From positions 118,564 through 182,563 of the forward strand of contig JBBRPP010000006.1 in assembly GCA_038227995.1 (NCBI GenBank): 64,000 nt of DNA. Direction: 5' to 3'. Every line of letters begins with the position of its first letter. Position 1 is the first letter of the stretch. Below the pieces are notes generated by a model. It saw only the letters and a list, made by a program, of their open reading frames with translations, ran no database searches and was not told the DNA's origin. Made by a program: the position numbers and the translations under genes. The stretch is from WLMZ01 sp038227995. GTDB lineage: Bacteria; Actinomycetota; Acidimicrobiia; Acidimicrobiales; Ilumatobacteraceae. Shown here in pieces: positions 31,001-38,956 of this stretch.

Positions 31001-31392
31001 GGGTCGTCCCACGAGACCAGCTTGGGACCGACGATGCCGGCGTTGGACCGGTACAACTCCTCGACGAGCAGCCGAGCGGCACCGGGCTCGAGCGCGACAT
31101 CGTCGTGCATGATCATGAAGAACCCGTTGTCACCTTCGACCAGACGGAGCACTTCGTTGGCCGCCATGCCGAAGCCAGGGTTGCCGATGACCGCGCGCAC
31201 GAATGCTTCCGGGCACCGATCGCGAATCTGCGTCGGCAGGTCGCCCGCTTCGCCGCTGACCAGGAAGAGGGTCTTCAGGTTCGGATAATCCTGCGCTGCG
31301 AGCGACTCGAGGACTTCGTCGAAGCCGGGTCCTGGTTCGTGGACCACGACCACGGCCACCACGGAAGGCGCGAGTTCGGTGTTGACGTCCAC
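28096..31392 (-). CDS. GT2 glycosyltransferase fused to a large membrane domain
   Basis: 1098 residues. Residues ~10-240 are a GT-A domain: VVVVHEPGPGFDEVLESL, the metal site MIMHDDVAL, and the acceptor/base region FHGEDLDLCWRAHLSG. A membrane portion with a dozen or more hydrophobic segments follows (~245-800), then an extracytoplasmic part and a final membrane segment near ~1040. It resembles actinobacterial membrane GT2 enzymes that extend cell-wall glycans. The start is GTG 31392 with TAGCCT 9 bases upstream. It heads an operon with DUF5719 and thioredoxin-like genes. Confidence 0.85.
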   Translation of the reverse strand: MDVNTELAPSVVAVVVVHEPGPGFDEVLESLAAQDYPNLKTLFLVSGEAGDLPTQIRDRCPEAFVRAVIGNPGFGMAANEVLRLVEGDNGFFMIMHDDVALEPGAARLLVEELYRSNAGIVGPKLVSWDDPRVLQHVGLGVDRFGEIDPLVEPGEIDQEQHDAVRDVFALPSACMLVRADLFRILGGFDPATTFHGEDLDLCWRAHLSGARVVVVPAARARHDEQLRRRRPDLPHRLLEAQHRVRSVATLTGGLRLPLLFLQMLMLSMLEMVVGLFTGHLGEAFASFRATLGLIPRLGSIVRRRREIADLRHVPYREVAGLQIRGSARLQSYLRTREQQHMSVDQSSVGAHRFSRNSAGQLAAWLSLIGLVVLGSRGFLSHGVPSVGEFFRFPAGARTLIGDYWSGWWTHGLGRTASVPTGIGLVGTLGLVSLGHMGLFHTLAVLAWLPFGYYGAWRLMSIFPSSRARIVGLIAFAAIPLPYSALGAGRWGVVAAYGAAPWIVHLLRKIALIEPALTARADADVVDAAAPRDGREQIRQLAQLVLLTAVVTAFVPTFAAIVVVMGVALAIATVLARGSLLTSLALVGWSVAGGLLAVLINMPWFSSLFGTNGWDTFVGAPQAKSSHLGLFRVLRFAIGPDRLGVLAVALWLPVVAAPLIARGWRLTWAARGGALAVGSLALSCLALTDSLPFRLPEIGILLVPAAVGLAIAAACAAAAFEQDVQGGSFGWRQPVGILSGVAIILGAIPAAIATADGHWSTPSTVLLQPDQQFAFDPAQGDSRTLYIGDARVMPLPGWRLDAAGRSDMTYAVVDDGALQLSEHWAGLPSSAESGVSVVLRLMSQNSTARIGRLLAPYAIRYIVIPLVDGIESTGSDPVATPAGLVESLTTQLDMRRLYTPPNYIAFENLAWIPTQATLSPAAAQASSEAGPAALAARDISGSAAAFPGMSARGPGRGPVGAGVVHLAVPFDARWHLTVGGQAAPSSVAFGSTTAFAVPTAGVAVLAYTTDGGRHVAVVVQLAAWLALLVIASRMRWTWLRRRRRPVLDDDRPVLVLGNQPVDAGGGLPWRVEPDVSPAEAESADDAEPIDADPAEQAPS

Positions 31393-31401
31393 GAGGAGCC
31401 G

Positions 31402-31407
31402 AGGCTA
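31402..31407 (-). promoter_or_regulatory. -10 element (TAGCCT) for the GT2 operon
   Basis: TAGCCT ends 9 bases before GTG 31392. It would drive the GT2-DUF5719-thioredoxin transcript as a leaderless mRNA. Confidence 0.4.
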
Positions 31408-31484
31408 GCGGGGCGGACCGCGCGAGAGAGGGCAGCGGTCGCCCGGCGGCGGGTCGGGGATCGAAGGAGATGACGAACAAGTGC

Positions 31485-31513
31485 TTGCAATAGTTAGCAG
31501 AGTGCGCTATTCT
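31485..31513 (+). promoter_or_regulatory. canonical housekeeping-type promoter for the 86-aa gene
   Basis: TTGCAA (31485-31490) and TATTCT (31508-31513) are 17 bases apart, each matching 4 of 6 consensus bases. The leader of about 30 bases carries GAGAGG before the ATG. This contrasts with the leaderless-type starts nearby. Confidence 0.55.
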
Positions 31514-31549
31514 GTACCACAATTCGAACCACACGAAAGCGAGAGGCTC

Positions 31550-31810
31550 ATGGCCACCGTCAAGTTCCCCACATTCCCGAACGTCGATTTCAGCAAGCTC
31601 GACCTCAACGCCCTGCGCAACATCGATCTCCCCTCCATCGATCTGCCGTCGGTGGACACCGCCGCAGTCACTGCTGCCGCGAAGGACATCGCGTACATCA
31701 CCGTCGGCCTCGGCGTCCTGGCCTTCCAGAAGGTTCAGACTCGCCGTCGCGAGTTCACCAAGTCGATCGAGGATCAGATCAAGCAAGTCCGCGATCTGAT
31801 CTCGGTCTGA
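31550..31810 (+). CDS. small hypothetical protein, 86 aa
   Basis: I do not recognise the family. The N-terminal half has a periodic Asp/Leu/Pro pattern (FPNVDFSKLDLNAL, IDLPSIDLPSVDTAA). A hydrophobic stretch follows (IAYITVGLGVLAFQ), then a basic/charged helix (KVQTRRREFTKSIEDQIKQV). This could be a membrane-associated or oligomeric helical protein. ATG 31550 follows a Shine-Dalgarno (GAGAGG), and a good promoter is present, which suggests high expression. Its stop codon abuts the convergent stop of the SpoIID gene with no spacer. Confidence 0.65.
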   Translation: MATVKFPTFPNVDFSKLDLNALRNIDLPSIDLPSVDTAAVTAAAKDIAYITVGLGVLAFQKVQTRRREFTKSIEDQIKQVRDLISV

Positions 31811-34291
31811 TCACGCGCCGTACCACCCGCTGATGTCGATCAGAGCGTCCATCGCGACGCTCGTGAAGAGGCACCACCGGCCCGCGCCGTCGACGATGCC
31901 GGTGACCGTGGTCGCCGACGTGGTGTTCGCAAGATTGCGAACCATCGAGACGTTCGGCACCGGATTGAGGCACGGATGAACCGTGATGTATCCGATCCGA
32001 GTCGCATCGACGGACGTCACCTCGGCCGACACAGCGGTCACGCCCGTGGCGGGAACACCGCCCGTTCCGACAACGCTGATCGGGCGGTTCTGCCCGGCAG
32101 CGAAGGGACCGGCGAGGCCGACGCCGTCTCGCGTATCCAGCAGCCGGGCGGGCATCAGCGCATGAAATGTCGACGTCGCGGTTGGTCCGAACCAGCCGCT
32201 GACGTCGACGACCAGATCCATCGACGTCTGCGCGTAGAGGCAGACCGCGCCACCCGCATCGAGGCCGATCTGGAGATGGTTGGTCGACGCATCGCCCGTG
32301 GTCGCGTTCAGCACTGACACGGTGGGACGAACCGGATCGCAGGGCCACATCGTGACGTAACCGTTCGCAACGGCGTTGGCGGTGTGGACGGTCACCGCGA
32401 CGCCGGTTGCGGACGCCGGAATGCTTCCGGTGCCCGCGATCGGCACCCGCACGACGGTGCCACCGCGAACGTTGCCAGCATTGCGTGAATCGAACTTGCG
32501 CTCGGCCGCGATCGGCTGGAACCGCTGGCCCGCACCGGTCTCGTACGCGCCGCTGAGGTCGATCACGACATCGGTGGTCGTCGAGGCGTACAAACAGAAC
32601 AAGCCGTCCGCGTTCAGCGGAACGACAGCCGTGCCGGGCACGATCCGGTTGGCCACGACCGGCACGATCGAGGCAAGGGGACGATCAGCACCGCACGGGT
32701 ACGCCGTCAGATACCCGTTCATCGAGGGCGCGACGGCAGTCACGTTGACGACCACTGCCGTCGCATCGTCGGCCAGGTGCGGATCGATGGTCAGCGTGCA
32801 GCCGACAGCGAGCGGTGTCGCAGCCGTGCCGAGACCGATGCGCGTGTCGACGAGCCGGATCGGTGACAGCGGCGTGAACGTGCTCGCCGCGGCGTTGGCC
32901 GTCACACCGGCGACGGCATCGGCAACTCGGCCGCTGCATGCATCATTGGCAGGCGACGTGACGGGGCCCGAGCTCGTCGCCCCGCGCACCTGGAACCAGT
33001 TGGACTTCAACCCGAACGTGCTCCGGAACGAATCGCCGCTGACGTTCACCGTGCCGGTCGAACCAGCGACCGTCATGGTGAGGACGCGACCGCCCCATTC
33101 ACCGTTGCCGTCGCGGCTGTTGACGGTGATCCCGCTGAACGACCCGATTCCGGGATAGGCGGCCTGGATCGCATCGACACTGACTGATGTGGTCCACGTA
33201 TGACCGGCGTTGCCCGACACCGCATCGCCGTCGTCGGGAACGGGCGTGAATCCAAGTGTGTTCTGGGCTGTGTAGCCACCCGACGACGACGAGAACATCG
33301 CATAGGCGATGGCCCCCGTCTGCGATCCGTAGCGGCGCACGACACCGGCCGTCGCTGCGACGGCAGCATCGGTCGGACCGAACTCCTGAGCGACGAACGA
33401 ACCACCGACACCGGCTCGGTACGCGGCCCCACGGTAGGTCTGGCAGTTGTTGTCGCACGTCTTGGCGTACGTTTCCTTGTTCTCGGCCAACCCGTAACTT
33501 CGTGCCGCGATCGCCTGAGCCTGCAGTGCTTGCGCACCCTTGCCGCCGCCGAGCGCTGCCCAGCCGTAGGAAACCTCCCCGCCGACGACAGACCGAAGGT
33601 ATTGCTCGACCGGAACCTGACTGACGGTGCGCGCGGCTCCGTTGCTGGCGCTGATCGCCCGGATCTGACCGCGGTAGTAGCGCACGCGGCTGGTCGACGG
33701 CTCACACAGCCCGACGAGATCGGTGACGTCAGCGCTGGCACTCGTGTCGGCCTGCGGTCGGAACGTGACCGAGGTCGGTTGATCGGCGATCACCAATGCC
33801 CAACCGGTTACCGGATCGTCGAGGTTCGCAGTTGGCGCAGGGCAGACATTCGCATCGGTACGACCCCAGACGCGATAGTGTCCGGCCGACGTCTGCCGTG
33901 CGACCAGCGAGTGCCACGACGGCGGCTGCCCCGCCGTCGGCGTGTACCCATCGATCACGGCCAGTCCCTTGTCGTGAACGATCGCTGTCTGGGCCCCGTC
34001 GAGGCCCGTGATCCGGACGGTCATGTCCGAAGCCGGCGCCGTCGACGCCACCGTACCGCCGTAGTAGTGGTCGAGGATCTGCCCGGCCGACCATCCGAAG
34101 TTGATGGCGTATCCGAGTGCTCCGTATTGACTCAGGCCGATGCCATGGCCGTAGCCATGACCGTCGAGCGTGACGGTGCTGACGGCGTCGGCTGGGCGTG
34201 CCGACGCATCATCTGCCGCCACGTCGGCCAGCGAGATGGCCAGCAGAGCAACGCAGCCGACTGCGACACCGCGTCTCGTCGTCGATCTCAT
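31811..34291 (-). CDS. SpoIID/LytB-domain protein with three surface modules
   Basis: 826 residues. A signal peptide comes first. HGYGHGIGLSQYGALGYA (~45-62) is the glycine-rich motif of SpoIID enzymes, here at the N-terminus as in other actinobacterial members. The SpoIID core follows (~190-420) and includes VPVEQYLRSVVGGEVSYGW, whose Glu fits the lytic-transglycosylase residue. Three C-terminal modules begin FTPLSPIRLVDTR, FQPIAAERKFDSRN and FHALMPARLLDTRD. Family members cleave denuded glycan strands of peptidoglycan. ATG 34291 has GGAGGG 8 bases upstream, which selects it over an upstream GTG. Confidence 0.88.
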   Translation of the reverse strand: MRSTTRRGVAVGCVALLAISLADVAADDASARPADAVSTVTLDGHGYGHGIGLSQYGALGYAINFGWSAGQILDHYYGGTVASTAPASDMTVRITGLDGAQTAIVHDKGLAVIDGYTPTAGQPPSWHSLVARQTSAGHYRVWGRTDANVCPAPTANLDDPVTGWALVIADQPTSVTFRPQADTSASADVTDLVGLCEPSTSRVRYYRGQIRAISASNGAARTVSQVPVEQYLRSVVGGEVSYGWAALGGGKGAQALQAQAIAARSYGLAENKETYAKTCDNNCQTYRGAAYRAGVGGSFVAQEFGPTDAAVAATAGVVRRYGSQTGAIAYAMFSSSSGGYTAQNTLGFTPVPDDGDAVSGNAGHTWTTSVSVDAIQAAYPGIGSFSGITVNSRDGNGEWGGRVLTMTVAGSTGTVNVSGDSFRSTFGLKSNWFQVRGATSSGPVTSPANDACSGRVADAVAGVTANAAASTFTPLSPIRLVDTRIGLGTAATPLAVGCTLTIDPHLADDATAVVVNVTAVAPSMNGYLTAYPCGADRPLASIVPVVANRIVPGTAVVPLNADGLFCLYASTTTDVVIDLSGAYETGAGQRFQPIAAERKFDSRNAGNVRGGTVVRVPIAGTGSIPASATGVAVTVHTANAVANGYVTMWPCDPVRPTVSVLNATTGDASTNHLQIGLDAGGAVCLYAQTSMDLVVDVSGWFGPTATSTFHALMPARLLDTRDGVGLAGPFAAGQNRPISVVGTGGVPATGVTAVSAEVTSVDATRIGYITVHPCLNPVPNVSMVRNLANTTSATTVTGIVDGAGRWCLFTSVAMDALIDISGWYGA

Positions 34292-34335
34292 CTCGGGTCC
34301 CTCCTCACCAGGTACCACCCGCCGCAGTAGGCGTC

Positions 34336-34364
34336 ATTCTCATCGCTCTCGGTGACGAATTCAA
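34336..34364 (-). promoter_or_regulatory. promoter for the SpoIID gene
   Basis: On the minus strand, TTGAAT (34359-34364) and GAGAAT (34336-34341) are separated by 17 bases. A leader of ~40 bases follows, with a strong Shine-Dalgarno. Confidence 0.4.
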
Positions 34365-34400
34365 ACCACCCAGTGACGCTCTGCACCAGAGCGCCACCGC

Positions 34401-34406
34401 TAGCCT
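34401..34406 (+). promoter_or_regulatory. -10 element (TAGCCT) for the flippase gene
   Basis: TAGCCT ends 8 bases before GTG 34415. It favours GTG 34415 over the ATG at 34352 as the start. Confidence 0.4.
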
Positions 34407-34414
34407 TGCCAGCC

Positions 34415-35731
34415 GTGGCAAAAGACAGTGACCAGCCCTCCGCACTCCAGCGTCTGCCACTCCCGGAAGGAACCCTTCCGGTCGGGGTCGGTCTGCTCGT
34501 TGCCGGTGTGTCCAGCTACGCCTTCTTCAAGATCGGTGCGGCTGCACTTGGCAAGGAACCGTTCAAGGCGATCAGCAGCCTGTGGTTCGCGACGTTCTTC
34601 CTGGCACCGGGCTTCTTCCTGCCGCTCGAGCAGGAATTGGGGCGGGCTCTCGCTCACCGTCGCGGTCTCGAGCAGGGTGGGCGCCCGGTCGTGCGACGCA
34701 TCTTGCCGCTCGCACTGGCGCTCATCGGCATCGTCGTCCTCATCATTGCGATCACGGCCGGGCAGATCACCGACCGCTTCTTTCACGGTGACTGGGTCGT
34801 CACTGCAGCGCTGATCGTCGGGTTCATCTCGTACGCGCCGGCCCACCTGGCCCGCGGCATCTGCTCGGGCAACGGCCGCTTCGGCAACTACGGCATCGTG
34901 ATGGGCGCCGACGGTGCGTCACGCATCGTGGGCGTGTGCATCCTGTGGGCCGCCGGCGTGAAGACGGTCGGGGCATATGCCTTCGTGGTCGCGCTGGCCC
35001 CGCTGGTCGGAGTCGCTGCGGTGGTCATCCGCCGCGGTCTGAAGACCGACGACGGGCCGCCCGCGGAATGGTCAGAGGTCACCGGCAACCTCGGGTGGCT
35101 TCTGCTCGGTTCCGTGTTTGCATCGGGTCTGGTCAATGCCGGGCCGATCGCGGTCGACCTCTTCAAGAAGGACTCCTCGACGAACTTCAGTTACGGCGTG
35201 CTGCTCGGTCGGGTTCCCCTGTTCCTGTTCCAGGCCGTGCAGGCAGCGCTGCTGCCACGCCTGGCGCGACTCGCCGTGCGTGGCGAACTCGATGAGTTCC
35301 GCCAAGGCTTCCGCAAGCTGCTGATGATCGTGGTCGGCGTCGGCGTGCTCGGCGTCGCCGGATCCGCGGTGCTCGGGCCGTTCGTGTTGAAGAAGACCTA
35401 CAACGCCGACCTGACCCACCGCGATGTGACGATGCTCGTCCTCGGCACCGCGATTTACATGGTGGCACTCACCTTCGCCCAGGCCGTCATCGCCTTGCAC
35501 GGGCACGCGCTCGTCGCGTTCGGCTGGGCAACCGGCATGGTCGCCTTCGTGCTCGGCGCCTGGTTGGGCTCGCACGAGGCGTATCTCCGCGTGGAGATCG
35601 GCCTCGTCGCGTCGTCCGTTGCAGCGTTGGCAGCCTTCGCCGCCGCGCTGCAGTACCGGCTCAAGATCGGTGTCGCCCCCGATGCCGAATCACTGCTCGA
35701 AGCAGTCTCCGACGTTCCTCACGAAGTCTGA
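34415..35731 (+). CDS. polysaccharide flippase-like membrane protein (MOP superfamily)
   Basis: 438 residues with 12 or so membrane segments and no large loops, the Wzx/MATE-like plan (LPVGVGLLVAGVSSYAFFKIG, LALALIGIVVLIIAITAG, GRVPLFLFQAVQAALLPRLA). It would move lipid-linked glycan across the membrane, in keeping with the glycosyltransferase and sugar-nucleotide genes that follow. Start is GTG 34415. It converges on gmd with a 13-base gap. The exact subfamily and substrate are not determined. Confidence 0.8.
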   Translation: MAKDSDQPSALQRLPLPEGTLPVGVGLLVAGVSSYAFFKIGAAALGKEPFKAISSLWFATFFLAPGFFLPLEQELGRALAHRRGLEQGGRPVVRRILPLALALIGIVVLIIAITAGQITDRFFHGDWVVTAALIVGFISYAPAHLARGICSGNGRFGNYGIVMGADGASRIVGVCILWAAGVKTVGAYAFVVALAPLVGVAAVVIRRGLKTDDGPPAEWSEVTGNLGWLLLGSVFASGLVNAGPIAVDLFKKDSSTNFSYGVLLGRVPLFLFQAVQAALLPRLARLAVRGELDEFRQGFRKLLMIVVGVGVLGVAGSAVLGPFVLKKTYNADLTHRDVTMLVLGTAIYMVALTFAQAVIALHGHALVAFGWATGMVAFVLGAWLGSHEAYLRVEIGLVASSVAALAAFAAALQYRLKIGVAPDAESLLEAVSDVPHEV

Positions 35732-35744
35732 GCAACCCGGCCCG

Positions 35745-36743
35745 TCAGGCTGGGACGTCCAGGCCGGCTTTGGCGGCTTCCAGCCGGAGATCGTTGGCGA
35801 CCATCATCCGGACCAGTTCGGGGAACTGGACCTCGGGCGTCCAGCCGAGCTGAGTTTGCGCCTTGCTCGCGTCGCCGATCAGCAGATCGACCTCGGCCGG
35901 GCGGAAGAAGCGCTGATCCTGGCGAACGTGTGACTGCCAGTCCTCGATGCCGACCTCGGCGAAAGCCCGCTGGATGAGGTCCTCGATGCTGTGCATGATG
36001 CCGGTGGCGATCACGTAGTCGGACGGCTCGGGCTGCTGCAGCATCAGCCACATCGCCTTCACGTAGTCGCCGGCATAGCCCCAGTCGCGCCGGCTGTCGA
36101 TGTTGCCGAGCACGATGTCGTGCTGCAGTCCGAGCTTGATCCGTGCCACCGCGTTGGTCACCTTGCGGGTGACGAACTCGAGACCACGGCGGGGACCCTC
36201 GTGGTTGAAGAGGATTCCGCTGCAGGCGAACATCCCGTAGCTCTCGCGGTAGTTCATCGTGATGTCGTGGCCGAAGACCTTGGCGCAGCCGTACGGCGAG
36301 CGAGGGTGGAACGGCGTCAGTTCGGTCTGGGGCGTCTCGCGAACCTTGCCGAACATCTCCGACGACGATGCCTGGTAGAAGCGAATCGGATTGTTCTCGT
36401 TGCCGCCGACCATACGGATCGCCTCCAGCATCCGCAGCACACCGAGGCCGGTGATGTTCGCGGTCAGCTCGGCCTGGTTGAAGCTCATCGCCACGAACGA
36501 GATCGCGCCGAGGTTGTAGACCTCGTCCGGTTGGGCCACGGTCAGCGCCTTGATCAACGACGGCAGATCAGCGAGATCGCCAGGCACGACCTCGACGAAC
36601 GGCAACTCTTCGAGCAACGTCGTCACCTTCGGATTGTTCTGCCCGGTGACCATCCCGAACACGTCGTACCCCTTGCCGTGGAGGAACTCGGCGAGATGGC
36701 GGCCGTCCTGGCCAGTGATACCGGTGATGAAAGCGCGGGGCAT
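35745..36743 (-). CDS. gmd: GDP-mannose 4,6-dehydratase
   Basis: 332-residue extended SDR making GDP-4-keto-6-deoxymannose from GDP-mannose, the first step to GDP-L-fucose. Rossmann motif GITGQDG at ~8-14, catalytic SSSEMFG and YGCAKVFGH (YxxxK), and the family loop RRGLEFVTRKV that binds NADP near the dimer interface. GAGGATC lies 8 bases before the ATG. The second enzyme, Fcl, is at 45353-46324. Together with ManB and ManC the full GDP-fucose route is in this window. Confidence 0.95.
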   Translation of the reverse strand: MPRAFITGITGQDGRHLAEFLHGKGYDVFGMVTGQNNPKVTTLLEELPFVEVVPGDLADLPSLIKALTVAQPDEVYNLGAISFVAMSFNQAELTANITGLGVLRMLEAIRMVGGNENNPIRFYQASSSEMFGKVRETPQTELTPFHPRSPYGCAKVFGHDITMNYRESYGMFACSGILFNHEGPRRGLEFVTRKVTNAVARIKLGLQHDIVLGNIDSRRDWGYAGDYVKAMWLMLQQPEPSDYVIATGIMHSIEDLIQRAFAEVGIEDWQSHVRQDQRFFRPAEVDLLIGDASKAQTQLGWTPEVQFPELVRMMVANDLRLEAAKAGLDVPA

Positions 36744-36856
36744 GAAAGATCCTCAACGATTGGGGCAACGCCGCACGGGCGTGCGGGACGCCACATCGTA
36801 CTCGCGGCGGCGCCACGACAACCACCATCGGATTCCGGGCTGCCGACCGGGCACGG

Positions 36857-36862
36857 TACGCT
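36857..36862 (+). promoter_or_regulatory. -10 element (TACGCT) for the GT4-fbiA transcript
   Basis: TACGCT ends 7 bases before GTG 36870, and no Shine-Dalgarno is present. Confidence 0.4.
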
Positions 36863-36869
36863 CCGCCGG

Positions 36870-37994
36870 GTGACAGCGCCCGCTTCGTCGATTCCTGACC
36901 GTCTCACGGTCGCCGTCGATGTCGGCCCGCTGTTGGGACCGTTGACCGGGATCGGCGTGTCGGTACGACAGACCGCTGCAGCGTTGGGCGCCCGCTCCGA
37001 CGTCGACATCATCCCCTACGTGTGCAGTTTTCGGGGTCGGCTCGAACCGGGCATGCGCCGACTTCCACTGCCGGCCGCTGTCGCCCAACGGTTGTGGGCT
37101 CGGCTGCCCGGCCCGCGACTCGACCGCTGGCTCGCTCCGGCTCAGGTCGTACACGGCACCAATTACGTCGTCGGCCCCAGCCGCCTGCCACGGGTCGTCA
37201 GCGTCTACGACTGCTGGTTCCTCCGCAACCCCGAACACGCGTCGGCCGACGTCGCCCGCGCCGGCCGAGTGCTGCGCCGCGCCGCCGCGACCGGCGCGAT
37301 GATCCACGCCAGTTCCACGGCGACCGCCGATGCCGTTCGCGAGTTGTTGGCCACGGACCGCGTCGTGGTCGTGCCACTCGCTGCCCTCCCCTACCAGGCA
37401 CCAGATCTCACCGGGCCGGCACCGATCGCAGAACTGATCGGCGTCCCGTTCATCCTCGCCCTCGGCACGCTCGAGCGGCGCAAGAACCTGCCGAGGTTGA
37501 TCGCCGCGTTCGGACAACTCGGTGGCGATCACCAGCGACTGCGGCTGGTGCTCGCCGGCGCGGACGGCGACGACTGCGACGCGATTCACGCGGCGATCGA
37601 CACCCTGCCGGCAGACCTGCACGGCCGGGTGATCCTGACCGGCCGCATCGATGATCGAGTCAAGAGTTGGTTGTTGTCGAAGGCCCAGGTGCTCGCCTAC
37701 CCGTCGCTCGACGAAGGCTTCGGTTTCCCTCTGCTCGAGGCCATGCAGCACCAGCTTCCGGTCGTCGCATCCACCGCGGGATCGATCCCCGAGGTGGCCG
37801 GCGAAGCTGCCATCCTCGTCCCGGCTGACGACGTCACGGCACTCGCCGGTGCAATCGCTGCAACGCTCGACCCGGACGGCGAGCGCACCCGGCTGATCGC
37901 GGCCGGAACGGCTCGGCTCGCACACTTCTCATGGGATGACACCGCTGACCAACTGACCCGGCTCTACCGCCAGGTCGTCCTCGAAGGAGCCTGA
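36870..37994 (+). CDS. GT4-family glycosyltransferase
   Basis: 374-residue retaining GT-B transferase. The N-terminal domain begins RLTVAVDVGPLLGPLTGIGV. The C-terminal nucleotide-sugar domain has the strand PFILALGTLERRKNLPRLI and the E-x7-E loop YPSLDEGFGFPLLEAMQH. Donor and acceptor are unknown. The GTG start is supported by the upstream -10 and the absence of conservation before it. The stop overlaps the fbiA start (TGATG), an unusual pairing of a sugar transferase with a cofactor gene. Confidence 0.88.
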   Translation: MTAPASSIPDRLTVAVDVGPLLGPLTGIGVSVRQTAAALGARSDVDIIPYVCSFRGRLEPGMRRLPLPAAVAQRLWARLPGPRLDRWLAPAQVVHGTNYVVGPSRLPRVVSVYDCWFLRNPEHASADVARAGRVLRRAAATGAMIHASSTATADAVRELLATDRVVVVPLAALPYQAPDLTGPAPIAELIGVPFILALGTLERRKNLPRLIAAFGQLGGDHQRLRLVLAGADGDDCDAIHAAIDTLPADLHGRVILTGRIDDRVKSWLLSKAQVLAYPSLDEGFGFPLLEAMQHQLPVVASTAGSIPEVAGEAAILVPADDVTALAGAIAATLDPDGERTRLIAAGTARLAHFSWDDTADQLTRLYRQVVLEGA

Positions 37995-38956
37995 TGATCA
38001 CTGTGCTTGCCGGCGGCGTGGGCGCCGCCCGATTCCTGCGTGGCCTGGTGCAGGTCGTGCCGCCCACCGAGGTGACCGCCATCGTCAACACCGGCGACGA
38101 CACCGAGATGCACGGGTTGTCGATCTCGCCCGACATCGACACGGTCACGTACACGTTGGCCGGCGCGATCGATCCGCAACGCGGTTGGGGTCTCAGCGAC
38201 GAGACGTGGCGGGCGATGCACGCACTGTCACGCTTCGTCGCAGTGCGCCCGCCAGGGTCCAGGGCCGCGCCGACGTGGTTCAACCTCGGCGACCAGGACC
38301 TCGCGACTCACTTCTACCGCACCGCACGCCTGCGTGAGGGCGCGTCGTTGACCGATGTCACGGCGGAGATCGCTCTCGCGTTCGGACTCGAACTGCGCCT
38401 GTTGCCGATGACCGAGCAGCGGGTCGAGACACGAGTCACCGTCGAGAACGACGGCGAGATCAGCTTCCAGGAGTACTTCGTGCAACGACAGCACAGTGTT
38501 CCCGTCAGTGCGGTCCGTTTCGTGGGCGCCGAGACAGCTCACCTCACGGAACAGGCGCGACAAGCACTGCTGGATGCGGACGGTGTCGTCATCGCTCCGT
38601 CCAATCCACTGGTGTCGATTGGTCCACTGCGCTCCCTCCGCGGTGTCGACGCGCTGCTGGGCGGTCGACGCGACACCGTGACCGCCGTGTCGCCGATCGT
38701 CGGCGGCGCGGCATTGAAGGGTCCGGCCGACCGGATGATGAGCGAGCTCGGTCACGAAGCATCGGTGGTCGGCGTCGCCAGGCTCTACGCGCCGATCGCC
38801 TCGTCGCTGTTGATCGATCCAGTCGACGAGCATCTCGCTGATCGGGTCGACGCGGAAGGAATCCGCGCCGTCGTGGTCCCCTCGATCATGAGTTCACCCG
38901 AGATCGCTGCCGGTCTGGCCCGCGCGAGCCTGCTCGCCGTCGGCGTTGCTCACTGA
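37994..38956 (+). CDS. fbiA: 2-phospho-L-lactate transferase FbiA/CofD (F420 biosynthesis)
   Basis: 320 residues. It joins the lactyl or enolpyruvyl phosphate unit to the deazaflavin Fo in coenzyme F420 synthesis. MITVLAGGVGAARFLRG, TAIVNTGDDTEMHGLSISPDIDTV and APSNPLVSIGPL are family signatures for Fo and GTP-derived substrate binding. Start ATG 37994 overlaps the upstream stop, with AAGGAG just before it. fbiB, usually next to it in actinobacteria, is not in the window. It converges on and overlaps the next gene by 7 bases. Confidence 0.93.
   Translation: MITVLAGGVGAARFLRGLVQVVPPTEVTAIVNTGDDTEMHGLSISPDIDTVTYTLAGAIDPQRGWGLSDETWRAMHALSRFVAVRPPGSRAAPTWFNLGDQDLATHFYRTARLREGASLTDVTAEIALAFGLELRLLPMTEQRVETRVTVENDGEISFQEYFVQRQHSVPVSAVRFVGAETAHLTEQARQALLDADGVVIAPSNPLVSIGPLRSLRGVDALLGGRRDTVTAVSPIVGGAALKGPADRMMSELGHEASVVGVARLYAPIASSLLIDPVDEHLADRVDAEGIRAVVVPSIMSSPEIAAGLARASLLAVGVAH

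Noticed and set aside
31490..31510. CIRCE-like heat-shock operator (TTAGCA...GTGC...GCTA)
   Set aside because: CIRCE needs TTAGCACTC-N9-GAGTGCTAA; only fragments are present and the spacing is wrong.
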